A stretch of 64,000 bases of DNA from CBDCNH01 sp965219015 (lineage in GTDB: Bacteria; Pseudomonadota; Alphaproteobacteria; Rhodobacterales; Rhodobacteraceae), in assembly GCA_965219015.1 (NCBI GenBank), contig CBDCNH010000005.1:682001-746000 (forward strand). The letters are read 5' to 3'. The position numbers and the translations under genes were made by a program. Positions 45,980 through 55,043 of the stretch are shown here, piece after piece. Each line of letters opens with the position of its first letter. Positions within the stretch are counted from its first letter, which is position 1. The notes under the pieces are model-generated. The model made no database searches. It was not told the origin of the DNA and saw nothing but the letters and a program-made list of their open reading frames with translations.

Positions 45980-46648
45980 ATGCTCACGTTCTACTTCCAC
46001 CCCACGCCGAACCCCTTCAAGGTGGCGCTGATGCTCGAGGAGCTGGGCCTCGACTACGAGGTGCATCCCGTCGACACCCGGAAGGGCGAACAGCACGAGC
46101 CCGGCTTCCTCGCGGTTAATCCCAACGCGAAGGTGCCCGCGATCGACGACGACGGCACGGTGGTGTTCGATTCGAACGCGATCCTCCTCTACCTCGCGCA
46201 GAAGCACGGGCGGTTCATCCCGTCGGGGGGCGCGGCGCTCGGCGCGGTCCTGAGCTGGCACTTCTTCGTGGCGACGGGCCTCGGGCCGTTCTCGGGGCAG
46301 GCGGTCCACTTCAAGCTGATGGCGCCGGAGGACGTGCCCTACGCGAAGAACCGCTACGGCAAGGAGATCGAGCGGCACTACCGCGTGCTCGACGGCCGGC
46401 TCGGCGAGGCGCGCTACCTCGGCGGCGACGCCTATTCCATCGCCGACATCGCGGCCTGGGGCTGGATGCGCGCCGGCGATCGCGTGCTCGACGGCGGGCT
46501 CGCCGCCTATCCGAACGCGAAGCGGCTCTTCGACGAGATCAGCGCCCGCGACGCCGCCAAGCGCGCCGCGGCGCTGCCCGAACGCTTCACGTTCAAGCAG
46601 GACATGGACGAGGTGGCGCTCCGCGCGATGTTCCCGTCGAACTACTGA
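45980..46648 (+). CDS. Glutathione S-transferase, YfcG/nu-type-like
   Basis: The 222-residue protein has a thioredoxin-like domain (FYFHPTPNPFKVALMLEELG, AVNPNAKVPAIDDDGTVVFD with the cis-Pro and ESN-type glutathione loop FDSNAILLYLAQK) and a helical domain (NRYGKEIERHYRVLDGRLGE, YSIADIAAWGWMR). The NPN.K.PAI pattern and the N-terminal TPNP resemble YfcG-like disulfide reductases. It is divergent from the broken TetR gene. Confidence 0.85.
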   Translation: MLTFYFHPTPNPFKVALMLEELGLDYEVHPVDTRKGEQHEPGFLAVNPNAKVPAIDDDGTVVFDSNAILLYLAQKHGRFIPSGGAALGAVLSWHFFVATGLGPFSGQAVHFKLMAPEDVPYAKNRYGKEIERHYRVLDGRLGEARYLGGDAYSIADIAAWGWMRAGDRVLDGGLAAYPNAKRLFDEISARDAAKRAAALPERFTFKQDMDEVALRAMFPSNY

Positions 46649-46711
46649 CCGGACGGGGCCGCGGCGAGCGGGCACATTCCCCCCGGGCGGCGTGATGCGC
46701 TAGGGGAGGGC

Positions 46712-47065
46712 ATGACCCGGCGGCGCGGCCTCCCGATCCTGACCTTCCTCGCGGCGCTCCTCGTCGCGGTGGCGAGCGTGGTGTCGGCGGCGCGGATGGC
46801 GCCCGCCGCGCCCGAGCCGCCCGAGGTGGTGGCCTACCTCGCCGCCGGGGGGCAGCTTGCGGACCTCTGCGGCGGCACGCCTGGCCACGACGACCATCCC
46901 TGCCCGTTCTGCCGGCTCCTCGGCGACCCGCCGCGGGTGCGACTCGACCCGCCCGCGACGCGGCTGACGCCGATACTCGCCTGGCAGGCGCTCGGCCATC
47001 TCACGGCGGGGCCAGAGCGCGGCAACCCGCGCGTCTCCGCCCGCGCGCCTCCGGCGCGGGCCTGA
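46712..47065 (+). CDS. Small secreted DUF2946-like protein
   Basis: The 117-residue product has a signal peptide or anchor (LPILTFLAALLVAVASVVSA) and a metal-ligand-like CGGTPGHDDHPCPFCRLLGD cluster rich in Cys and His. DUF2946-type proteins with CxxC groups often stand in front of copper genes, as here, where a YcnI-PCu(A)C fusion and SCO1 follow. A role in copper delivery is inferred. Confidence 0.65.
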   Translation: MTRRRGLPILTFLAALLVAVASVVSAARMAPAAPEPPEVVAYLAAGGQLADLCGGTPGHDDHPCPFCRLLGDPPRVRLDPPATRLTPILAWQALGHLTAGPERGNPRVSARAPPARA

Positions 47066-47169
47066 GCCGAAGCGCTCCCCGCCTTTCAAGCCCGCGGCCT
47101 GCCTCGCGCAGGCCCACACGTCCTGCGCTGGCAGCGGTGCGTCCGCGCGCGCGACCCCACGGAGATACC

Positions 47170-48117
47170 ATGCTCAAGGCTCTCTTCCCCGCCCTCGGGC
47201 TCGCCGGTCTGGCGACCGCCGCCGGCGCCCATGTCACGCTCGAGCAATCGGAGGCCACGATCGGCAGCACGATGAAGATCACCCTGCGCGTCCCGCACGG
47301 CTGCGATGGCGCCGCGACCAACGGGCTTACCGTCACGCTCCCCGACGGGGTCTACGACGCGAAACCGATGCCGAAGCCCGGCTGGACGCTCGCGACCGTC
47401 ACCGGCGCCTACGCCACGCCCTTCACGTCGCACGGCACCACGGTTACGGAGGGCGTGCGCGAGATCGCCTGGACCGGCGGCGCGCTCGACGCCGCCTGGT
47501 ACGACGAGTTCACCTTCCGCGCGACCCTTGGCACGGGCCTCGTCGCGGGGGACGCGCTGTCGTTCCCGACCGTGCAGGATTGCACGACCGCCACCACGGA
47601 CTGGACCGATACGTCGGGCGCGCCCGACGTGCCCAACCCGGCGCCGAGCCTGACGCTCGTGGCGGGCGGAGCGGGCCATGACGACCATGCCGCGGCGGCG
47701 CCGGGCACCGAGGTCGGCGCGCTCAGGATCACCGCGCCGTTCTCGCGCGCGACGCTGCCGAACGCGCCGGTGGCGGGGGGCTTTCTCACGATCACCAACA
47801 CCGGCACCACCGACGACCGGCTGATCGCGGCGGCGTCCGAGGCGGCGGGCCGGATCGAGGTCCACGAGATGGAGATGAAGGGCGACGTGATGCGGATGCG
47901 CGAGCTGAAGGGCGGGCTGCCGATCCCGGCGGGCGCGACGGTCAGCCTCGATCCCGGCGGCTACCACATCATGTTCATGGACCTGGCGCATCCGTTCGCG
48001 CGCGGCACCAGCGTGCCCGTCACGCTGACCTTCGAGAAGGCGGGCAGCGTGGACGTGGCGCTCCCCATCGGCGCGCCGAACGCGCGGGGTCCCGCGGACG
48101 CGGTGGCCTCGCAATGA
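47170..48117 (+). CDS. YcnI-like (DUF1775) and PCu(A)C copper chaperone fusion
   Basis: The 315-residue secreted protein has a signal peptide ending AAGAHV, whose histidine becomes the N-terminal copper ligand in YcnI proteins. The DUF1775 domain (TLRVPHGCDGAATNGLTVTL, KPGWTLATVTGAYATPF) spans residues ~20-165. A His/Asp linker follows, then a PCu(A)C domain (ITAPFSRATLPNAPVAGGFL, EVHEMEMKGDVMRMRELKGG, GYHIMFMDLAHPF) with the H(M)-M-HxM copper ligands. It should carry Cu(I)/Cu(II) in the periplasm for cytochrome oxidase. The SCO1 gene overlaps its stop. Confidence 0.88.
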   Translation: MLKALFPALGLAGLATAAGAHVTLEQSEATIGSTMKITLRVPHGCDGAATNGLTVTLPDGVYDAKPMPKPGWTLATVTGAYATPFTSHGTTVTEGVREIAWTGGALDAAWYDEFTFRATLGTGLVAGDALSFPTVQDCTTATTDWTDTSGAPDVPNPAPSLTLVAGGAGHDDHAAAAPGTEVGALRITAPFSRATLPNAPVAGGFLTITNTGTTDDRLIAAASEAAGRIEVHEMEMKGDVMRMRELKGGLPIPAGATVSLDPGGYHIMFMDLAHPFARGTSVPVTLTFEKAGSVDVALPIGAPNARGPADAVASQ

Positions 48118-48710
48118 GCGGGCTCCTCAAGGGCGGCCGGTGGGCACTCTGGGCGGTGGCGCTCGTCGCCCTCGCGGGGTTCCTCTGGCTGCGCGTGATC
48201 GAGCCGCGGCGGACCCAGACGCCGAACGACACGCTGGGGCAGGGGAGCTATGCGCTCACCGCCACCGACGGATCGGCGTTTACCGAGGCCACGCTGAAGG
48301 GCGCGCCCTCGGCGGTGTTCTTCGGCTTCACGCACTGCCCCGATGTCTGCCCGACGACGCTCGGCGACATCGCGACCTGGCAGGAGGCGCTCGGGAAGGA
48401 CGGCGAGCAGCTCCGCGTCTTCTTCGTGACCGTCGACCCCGAGCGCGACACCACCGACGCGCTGCGCGACTACGTGTCGTGGGTGCCGGGCGTCACCGGC
48501 GTCTCCGGGTCGCGCGCGGAGATCGACAAGGCGATCGCGGCGTTCCACATCTACGCGCAGAAGGTGCCGCTCGACGGCGGCGGCTATACGATGGACCATT
48601 CCGCCTTCGTGCTCCTCTTCGACCGCACCGGCCACGTGTTCGAGCCGATCGGCTACCAGGAGGGCGACGAGCGCGCGCTCGGCAAGATCCGGCGCCTCCT
48701 CGCGAGCTGA
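48114..48710 (+). CDS. SCO1/SenC copper-dependent thioredoxin-fold protein
   Basis: The 198-residue membrane-anchored protein (WALWAVALVALAGFLWLRVI) has the SCO motif FFGFTHCPDVCPTTLGDI with two copper-binding cysteines and the distal histidine in YTMDHSAFVLLF. SCO proteins prepare the CuA centre of cytochrome c oxidase. It shares ATGA with the chaperone gene, and a strong terminator follows. Confidence 0.92.
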   Translation: MSGLLKGGRWALWAVALVALAGFLWLRVIEPRRTQTPNDTLGQGSYALTATDGSAFTEATLKGAPSAVFFGFTHCPDVCPTTLGDIATWQEALGKDGEQLRVFFVTVDPERDTTDALRDYVSWVPGVTGVSGSRAEIDKAIAAFHIYAQKVPLDGGGYTMDHSAFVLLFDRTGHVFEPIGYQEGDERALGKIRRLLAS

Positions 48711-48719
48711 CGCCTGCGC

Positions 48720-48751
48720 GGCGCGGGCCTGCCGAGGCCCGCGCCCCTTTT
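48720..48751 (+). terminator. Rho-independent terminator after SCO1
   Basis: GGCGCGGGCCT, loop GCCG and AGGCCCGCGCC form an 11-bp perfect stem, followed by CCTTTT. It lies ten bases past the SCO1 stop and ends the copper operon. Confidence 0.85.
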
Positions 48752-48949
48752 GGGGCGATTGCGGACTTTGTCCATCGGTTGTCTATGAGGTTAGACCGGA
48801 AACAAGCTGGTAGACGGGCGCATTTCCATTTGATTGTTCAAGCGAGGAACAGCAGGCCTTGAAGCTCGCAATAACTGGCATTGAGCTGCACACGCAAAGG
48901 TGACAGCCACTTATCATTATAGGTTCAAAGGTAAGGGATGAACTTGGAA

Positions 48950-49545
48950 TGAAGAAGGTTCACATCTTTTGGGACAATTCAAACATCTTCCTTGGGGCAA
49001 AAAAACCTTTCGTAGTCTCTCCCGATCGTTTCCTCATTCGGCCAGAATCGATTTCTCAAACCTATACTCTCTTGCCGTAGTTGGCCGCAACGTTGGAGGT
49101 GCGTTTTGCGTCGGTAGTGTACCGCCGGAATTGGCCGCTGTTTGGAAAAGTCTGACGAGGGCGACCGGATCCTCTGCAGAATTGTATGAGCGCGGAGCTG
49201 CCTCATGAAAGGAGCAAGCGGTGGACCAAGCGCTACAAGTTCATATGCTTCGAGCAATGGCCGACGTGCTGGAACCAGGCATTGCTGTGTTGCTTACCGG
49301 AGATGGCGCGGGCTATGCCAACGGAGTAGGATTCCATGCAGATCTTGAGCGCATGTATGAAAAGGGCTGGGGCATTGAAGCGATTTTCATGGGAGACTTG
49401 TTGCAATGCAAGAATGCAAAGATGGGCTGAGCAGGTAGGTGTATTCATCAAGCTCGAGGACTACATCGACCAAATTGTCTTCGAGCAAAGTGTCACCAAC
49501 GTCGCGAAGATCAACTTGACAAGGCGGAGCGTCGTTTCGCCGTAA
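48950..49545 (+). pseudogene. NYN (PIN-like nuclease) domain protein, multiply interrupted
   Basis: Frame one begins MKKVHIFWDNSNIFLGAKKP, with the conserved first acidic residue. A second frame gives RIDFSNLYSLAVVGRNVGGA, SVPPELAAVWKSLTRATGSS and ELYERGAAS, then a TGA at 49206 in frame before KEQAVDQALQVHMLRAMADV and LLTGDGAGYANGVGFHADLE, with WGIEAIFMG. A last frame gives GVFIKLEDYIDQIVFEQ. This is the NYN/LabA fold, usually RNA-degrading and often found in defence islands. The insert is AT-richer than its surroundings and sits between SCO1 and suhB, so it was probably acquired and then died. Confidence 0.7.
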
Positions 49546-49618
49546 CGATACTGTTGCCGCGCCCCTTTCGCCCTCCCCGCATCCTCCCTATACCCCGCGC
49601 GACCGAACGGAGGGCCCG

Positions 49619-50407
49619 ATGCCGGGAAGCGCCAACCTGAACCTGATGCTGAAGGCCGCGCGGCGGGCGGGGCGCAGCCTCGTGAAGGATTTCCGCGAGG
49701 TCGAGAACCTGCAGGTGTCGGCCAAGGGGCCCGGCGACTTCGTGAGCCGCGCCGACATCGCCTCGGAGCGCATCATCCGCGAGGAGCTGATGGGCGGGCG
49801 GCCGACCTACGGCTGGGTCGGCGAGGAGAGCGCGCCCGAGGCGGGCGCCGACCCGACGCGGCGCTGGATCGTCGATCCGCTCGACGGCACGACGAACTTC
49901 CTCCACGGCCTGCCGCACTGGGCGGTGTCGATCGCGCTCGAGCACAAGGGCGAGATCGTGGCGGCGGTGGTCTACGACCCCGCCAAGGACGAGATGTTCC
50001 GCGCCGAGAAGGGCACCGGCGCCTGGCTCAACGAGAGCCGCCTGCGCGTCTCGGGGCGGCGGCACCTCATCGAGTGCATCTTCGCGACCGGCATCCCCTT
50101 CGCGAGCCAGCCGGACCTTCCGGCGGCGCTGCAGGATCTCGCGCGGCTGATGCCCGCGACCGCCGGGGTGCGCCGCCTCGGGGCCGCGGCGCTCGATCTC
50201 GCCTACGTCGCCGCGGGCCGCTTCGACGGCTACTGGGAGCGGCGCATCAACGTCTGGGACATCGCCGCGGGGCTCCTCGTCGTGCGCGAGGCGGGCGGCT
50301 TCAGCGAGAGCTTCCGCCCGGGCGGCGACATGCTCGCCGGCGGCGGCGTGATCGCGGCCAACACCGAGGTGTTCGCGCCGTTCGCGCGGATCGTGCGGGG
50401 GGAGTAG
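49619..50407 (+). CDS. suhB: Inositol monophosphatase family protein
   Basis: The 262-residue phosphatase has the metal-binding motifs GWVGEESAPEAG, WIVDPLDGTTNFLHGLPHWA and INVWDIAAGLLVVREAGGF, which define the family. It removes phosphate from inositol monophosphates or related sugars and, as SuhB, can also act in rRNA transcription. It is the gene ahead of the heptose cluster, separated by 312 bases. Confidence 0.92.
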   Translation: MPGSANLNLMLKAARRAGRSLVKDFREVENLQVSAKGPGDFVSRADIASERIIREELMGGRPTYGWVGEESAPEAGADPTRRWIVDPLDGTTNFLHGLPHWAVSIALEHKGEIVAAVVYDPAKDEMFRAEKGTGAWLNESRLRVSGRRHLIECIFATGIPFASQPDLPAALQDLARLMPATAGVRRLGAAALDLAYVAAGRFDGYWERRINVWDIAAGLLVVREAGGFSESFRPGGDMLAGGGVIAANTEVFAPFARIVRGE

Positions 50408-50719
50408 CGTGGCGTCTTCTGCGAACCGAGGTCGCTCGATGACCTTCGTCTGACGTCGGGCTAAGCAGGACTCGCGGGCCGTGAAGATCCTGTTCGGTCG
50501 TCATGAGCGCTAAACTGAACGGTCGATGACCTCGGCATCGCCGGTGGCGACGCCCGTGCCGGCAGGGTCGCGGCCGGGATTTCGGTGTGCGGGGCGGGCG
50601 GGCTGACCGCTAGGGACGGGCCGGGAGCGGACCATGCGCGGGCGGACGTCGAACCCGGACCGCGGGCGGAACCCGCGATCGCTGCCCCGGCTTGGCCTTC
50701 GCTTGAACGGGGACGAGGC
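50408..50719. other. 312-base gap ahead of the heptose-glycan operon
   Basis: I see no gene. The first part is less GC-rich and could hold the operon promoter. CGCGGG-CGGAA-CCCGCG at 50661-50677 is a small perfect hairpin. The reading frame of the next gene is open back to about 50585, but the ATG at 50720 preceded by GGACGAGG is the better start. Confidence 0.5.
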
Positions 50720-51730
50720 ATGATTGAACCGATCCGTCGCGCCGCGGTCGTGCGCGCCTTGCCGGGACTTGGCGACATGCTCTGCGCCGGTCCGGCGCTG
50801 CGGTCGCTGCGCGCAGGCATGGAGCCCAACGGAACGCTCGCGCTCGTGGCGCTTGCCGGGATGGCTCCGCTCGCGCGCCGGGTGCTGCCCGAGGTCGACG
50901 AGGTGATCGCGTTTCCGGGCTGTCCCGGCATCCCCGAGCGGCCCGAGGCGGATCCGCCCTGGCCGGAGTACGCGGCGACGATGCGGACGCATCGGTTCGA
51001 CCTCGCGCTCCAGATGCAGGGCGATGGCAGCCATATCGATGCGTTCATGCCGCAGATGTCGGCACGGCGGACCGCGGGCTATCTGCCGGGCCGGACGCTT
51101 CCGCCGGACTGGCTGCGTTACCCCGACGAGGGCCACGAGATCCTGCGCTGGACCGGGCTGCTGCAGGCGCTGGGCTTCCCCGACCGTGGCACCGAGATGA
51201 CCTTCGCGGAGCACCCGGGCGACGCTGCGGCGCTCGGCGCCGTGTTCGATGCGGCCGCGCCCTATGCCTGCCTCCATCCGGGCGCCAGCACTCCGCCGCG
51301 GCGCTGGCCCTCGGCGCACTTCGCGGCCATCGGCGACATGCTGGCGGCGACGGGCCTTCGCGTCGTGCTGACCGGCACGGCCGCCGAGGCCGGCGTCACG
51401 CGCGATGTCGCGGCGAGGATGTGCGCGCCCGCGATCGACCTTGCCGGCGGCACGCCGCTCGGGCCCCTCGGCTGCCTCCTCCGCGGCGCGCGGCTTCTCG
51501 TCACCAACGACACCGGCGTGGCGCATCTCGGCGCGGCGACGCACACGCCGTCGGTGATCGTCTTTCTTGCGGCCGATCCGCTCCGGTGGGCGCCGCTCGA
51601 CCGGGAGCGGCACCGGGCGGTCATCGCCCGAGGGCTCTGGACCGCGACGGTTCCGCCCGCCGACATGCGCCTGTCGTCCGACCTCCCCGGGCTCGACGAT
51701 GTGCGCGCCGAAGCGCTGGCGCTCCTCTGA
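50720..51730 (+). CDS. GT9-family (heptosyltransferase-like) glycosyltransferase
   Basis: The 336-residue protein follows the GT9 plan: AVVRALPGLGDMLCAGPALR (the GxGD start), FDLALQMQGDGSHIDAFMPQ, ACLHPGASTPPRRWPSAHFA and RLLVTNDTGVAHLGAATHTP in the nucleotide-sugar half. GT9 enzymes transfer heptose from ADP-heptose. It opens a run of nine overlapping genes that also make the precursor. Confidence 0.85.
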   Translation: MIEPIRRAAVVRALPGLGDMLCAGPALRSLRAGMEPNGTLALVALAGMAPLARRVLPEVDEVIAFPGCPGIPERPEADPPWPEYAATMRTHRFDLALQMQGDGSHIDAFMPQMSARRTAGYLPGRTLPPDWLRYPDEGHEILRWTGLLQALGFPDRGTEMTFAEHPGDAAALGAVFDAAAPYACLHPGASTPPRRWPSAHFAAIGDMLAATGLRVVLTGTAAEAGVTRDVAARMCAPAIDLAGGTPLGPLGCLLRGARLLVTNDTGVAHLGAATHTPSVIVFLAADPLRWAPLDRERHRAVIARGLWTATVPPADMRLSSDLPGLDDVRAEALALL

Positions 51731-52140
51731 TGGGCTGGCCGGAGGCCCCGTCGCTCCTCGTGACCTATGCGGGCAGCCCGGCCGGCCGCGCCGCTCTCGC
51801 ACCCGCGCTCCGGCGCCTGCGTCGCCTGGCCAATGCCACGCTCCTGGGGCCGGAACCGGAGCGCCCGATCCCGCCCGGCGTCTGGGGCGCGATCATCTTC
51901 ACCGAACCGGGGTGGTCCGCGCTCGAGATCGGCTACGCCCTCTTCTGCGCCGGCGTGCCGCGCCGCGCAGGCTACGCCACGGAGTTCGGCGGCGGCGTGC
52001 TGACGACCAAGGTAAAGCTCATCCCGGGCCTGACGCCGGCGGCGCATCACGACGCGCTCCTGAGCGCGCTCGGGTTCGGGACGGCGACACGGTACAAAAG
52101 CGTACACGAAAACATTCTTCGTGACGGCGTCGAAACTTAA
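51730..52140 (+). CDS. Short GT9-like fragment protein
   Basis: The 136-residue protein begins in the previous stop (TGATG). It shows a Rossmann-like start SLLVTYAGSPAGRAALAPAL, WGAIIFTEPGWSALEIGYAL and GVPRRAGYATEFGGGVLTTK, which resembles the end of the N-terminal half of GT9 proteins. The acceptor half is partial and the donor half is missing, so it cannot be a complete enzyme. It may be a remnant or a partner subunit for a neighbour; it is intact and tightly coupled. Confidence 0.55.
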   Translation: MGWPEAPSLLVTYAGSPAGRAALAPALRRLRRLANATLLGPEPERPIPPGVWGAIIFTEPGWSALEIGYALFCAGVPRRAGYATEFGGGVLTTKVKLIPGLTPAAHHDALLSALGFGTATRYKSVHENILRDGVET

Positions 52141-52189
52141 GAGGCGGAGGGTGGTTGCAGGACTGTTCCATTAACCTTTGGCACATCCG

Positions 52190-53176
52190 ATGACGCGACC
52201 GCTTCGCATCCTCACCTGGCACGTTCACGGCAGCTACCTGTGGTATCTCGCGCACATCCCGCACGAGATCTTTCTGCCGGTGCGCGCGGGCCGGCCCGAA
52301 GGCTACGGTGGCCGCTTGCCCGGATTTGCCTGGCCTGACACTCTTCACGAACTCGCGGCCGAGGACGTGCGGGGCACGGACTTCGACGTGGTCCTCACCC
52401 AGTCGCGACGGAACTGGTGCGTCGATCGCGAGGCGCTTCTGACGCCCGCTCAGCGCCGGCTGCCGCGGCTGCACATCGAGCACGACCCGCCGCTCGCGCA
52501 TCCGACCGAAGAGCCGCATCCGGTCGACGATCCCGGCGCGCTCCTCGTGCATGTGACCGGCTTCAACGCGCTCATGTGGGACGCGCGGCGGACGCCCACG
52601 CGCATCATCGAGCATGGCGTGACCGTGCCGCGGGGCGTGCGCTGGACCGGGACGACGGCGCGCGGGATCACCGTGGTGAACGACCTTGGCACCCGCGGCC
52701 GCCGCATCGGGCGCGACGTCTTCGAGCGGGCGCGCGACGCGGTGCCGCTCGATCTCGTCGGCATGGGGTCGTCGGCGCTGGGCGGGCTGGGCGAGTTGCC
52801 GCTCGCGAAGTTGCCCGATCTTGCCGCGCGCTACCGGTTCTTCTTCAACCCGATCCGCTACACGAGCCTCGGGCTCGCCGTATGCGAGGCGATGATGACC
52901 GGCCTGCCGATCATCGGGCTCGCCACGACCGAGATGGCGACCGCCGTCGAGAACGGCGTCTCCGGCTACGTCGACACGCGCGAGGCCGTGCTCCACGACC
53001 ACATGCGCCGGCTCCTGGCCGACCCCGAAGAGGCGCGGCACCTGTCAGCGGGCGCCCGGCGGATCGCGGCGCGGCGCTTCGGCATCGACCGCTTCGTGGC
53101 CGACTGGAACGACGCGCTGGCGGCCGTCACCGGGATCCCGGCGCAGAGCGCCGCTCCGGTTCAAGCGCATGCGTGA
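52190..53176 (+). CDS. GT4-type (group 1) glycosyltransferase
   Basis: The 328-residue protein has LRILTWHVHGSYLWYLAHIP at the start, a hinge with IEHGVTVPRGVRWTGTTARG and a donor-binding domain ending FFNPIRYTSLGLAVCEAMMT, GLPIIGLATTEMATAVENGV with the E(x7)E-type pattern. The acceptor is unknown. Its end overlaps the next gene by eight bases. Confidence 0.78.
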   Translation: MTRPLRILTWHVHGSYLWYLAHIPHEIFLPVRAGRPEGYGGRLPGFAWPDTLHELAAEDVRGTDFDVVLTQSRRNWCVDREALLTPAQRRLPRLHIEHDPPLAHPTEEPHPVDDPGALLVHVTGFNALMWDARRTPTRIIEHGVTVPRGVRWTGTTARGITVVNDLGTRGRRIGRDVFERARDAVPLDLVGMGSSALGGLGELPLAKLPDLAARYRFFFNPIRYTSLGLAVCEAMMTGLPIIGLATTEMATAVENGVSGYVDTREAVLHDHMRRLLADPEEARHLSAGARRIAARRFGIDRFVADWNDALAAVTGIPAQSAAPVQAHA

Positions 53177-55043
53177 CCTCGCGCCAGGCGGCCCGGCGGA
53201 TGGATCGGCCGCACCCGTCCACGTGGTGATGATCTCCGAGCATGCCTCGCCCCTCGCCGCGATCGGCGGAACCGATACCGGCGGTCAGAACGTCTACGTC
53301 GCCGAAGTGGCGCGGCACCTCGCGCGCCGGGGCTGGCGGGTCGACGTGCTGACGCGGCGCGATGCGGCGGGCCTCCCCGACAGCGTCGCCTGGCGCGATG
53401 GCGTGAGCGTGCATCACGTGCCGGCCGGACCCCCCGAGACCATCCCGAAGGAAGACCTTCTCGGCCACATGCCGGAGTTCACCACCTGGACGGAGAGCTT
53501 CTGCCGCAGGGTGCGGCCCGATCTCGTCCACGCCAACTTCTTCATGTCGGGCCTCGTGGCCGCCGACATCCGGGCGTCGCTCGGCATTCCGTTCGCCGTG
53601 ACGTTCCATGCCCTCGGCCGCGTCCGCCGCGAGCACCAGGGCAGCGCCGACCGCTTCCCGGCGGCGCGTCTCGGCATCGAGGAGCGCGTCGCGCGCGAGG
53701 CCGCGGTGGTGATCGCCGAGTGCCCGCAGGATCGCGACGACCTCGAGCGCCTCTACGGCGTCGATCCGGCGCGCATCCGCGAGGTGCCGTGCGGCGTCGA
53801 TCCGGCCAGCTTCGCGCCGATCGCGCGCCAAACGGCGCGCGAGGTTCTCGGTCTGCCCGCCGACGCCTTCGTGGCGCTGCAGCTCGGGCGGATGGTGCCG
53901 CGGAAGGGCGTCGACGACGCGCTTCGGGGTTTCGCGCGCTTTCGCCGTCACGCCGACATGGGTGCCCGGATGCTCGTGGTCGGCGGCGAGAGCGAGGACA
54001 CCGAGGGCCCGGAACTCGTCCGGCTCAAGGGGATCGCGCGCGAGGAGGATGCGGCCCAGGCCGTGCGGTTCACGGGCCGGCGCGACCGCGATGTGCTGCG
54101 CTACTACTATGGCGCGGCCGACGTCTTCGTCACGGTCCCGTGGTACGAGCCTTTTGGCATCACGCCGCTCGAGGCGATGGCGTCGGGCCTGCCCGTCGTC
54201 GGAAGCGGCGTGGGCGGGATCAAGCATACCGTGCTCGACGGCGAGACCGGCATCCTCGTCCCCTCCCATGCGCCCGCACGCGTCGCGGAGGCCTTGGGGC
54301 GGCTCCATGCCGATCCGGGGCTCCGCGCCCGCATGGGGGCGGCCGGGCGCAAGCGCGTGGCGACGCACTTCACGTGGGACATCGTGGCGGACGCGCTCGG
54401 GGCCGTGTTCGGCGAGGTCGCCCGGCCGAGTGGCGTGGGTCCGCGCCCGACCGGCGGCTTCGACGAACTTGCCGGCCTCCTGCAGCGCTGCGGCATGGTG
54501 CTCGCCCCCGAGGCGGAGGTCATGGCGGGCGAGATCGTCCGGTGCATCCTCGGCGGCGGCAAGCTCCTCATCTGCGGCAACGGCGGAAGTGCGGCCGACG
54601 CGCAGCACATGGCGTGCGAACTCGTCGGGCGCTTCCTCGTGCCGGGCCGCCGCGCGCTTCCCGCCATTGCGCTTGGCACCGACGCCGCGGTCGTCTCGGC
54701 CTGGTCCAACGACATCGGCTACGACGACGCGCTCGCCCGCGAGGTGCGTGCCTTCGGCAAGGCCGGCGACGCCATCCTGGGCTTCAGCACGTCGGGCCGG
54801 TCGGCGAACCTCTTGCGCGCGTTCGAGGTGGCGGGGGAGATCGGCCTCCGGCGCCTGGCGATCCTCGGGCGCGACGGCGGTCCGCTCCTCGGTCTCGCCG
54901 ACCGTGCCATCGTGGTGCCGTCCTCGAGCACGCCGCGGATCCAGGAAGTCCACACCCTTCTCCTCCACGAGATCTGCACCGCGGTCGAGACCGACCCGCG
55001 CATCGCCCCGGCCGCACCGCTCCGCGCCAAGGCGGTCGCGTGA
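53169..55043 (+). CDS. Fusion of a GT4 glycosyltransferase and sedoheptulose-7-phosphate isomerase (GmhA)
   Basis: Residues ~15-420 form a GT4 enzyme (GGTDTGGQNVYVAEVARHLA, HALGRVRREHQGSADRFPAA, LQLGRMVPRKGVDDALRGFA, VPWYEPFGITPLEAMASGLP). Residues ~430-624 form a SIS-fold isomerase: LLICGNGGSAADAQHMACEL, GRFLVPGRRALPAIALGTDA, SNDIGYDDALAREVRAFGKA, GFSTSGRSANLLRAFEVAGE. The second half matches GmhA, the first step of nucleotide-heptose synthesis. The fusion ties precursor supply to transfer. gmhB starts in its stop codon. Confidence 0.88.
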   Translation: MRDLAPGGPADGSAAPVHVVMISEHASPLAAIGGTDTGGQNVYVAEVARHLARRGWRVDVLTRRDAAGLPDSVAWRDGVSVHHVPAGPPETIPKEDLLGHMPEFTTWTESFCRRVRPDLVHANFFMSGLVAADIRASLGIPFAVTFHALGRVRREHQGSADRFPAARLGIEERVAREAAVVIAECPQDRDDLERLYGVDPARIREVPCGVDPASFAPIARQTAREVLGLPADAFVALQLGRMVPRKGVDDALRGFARFRRHADMGARMLVVGGESEDTEGPELVRLKGIAREEDAAQAVRFTGRRDRDVLRYYYGAADVFVTVPWYEPFGITPLEAMASGLPVVGSGVGGIKHTVLDGETGILVPSHAPARVAEALGRLHADPGLRARMGAAGRKRVATHFTWDIVADALGAVFGEVARPSGVGPRPTGGFDELAGLLQRCGMVLAPEAEVMAGEIVRCILGGGKLLICGNGGSAADAQHMACELVGRFLVPGRRALPAIALGTDAAVVSAWSNDIGYDDALAREVRAFGKAGDAILGFSTSGRSANLLRAFEVAGEIGLRRLAILGRDGGPLLGLADRAIVVPSSSTPRIQEVHTLLLHEICTAVETDPRIAPAAPLRAKAVA

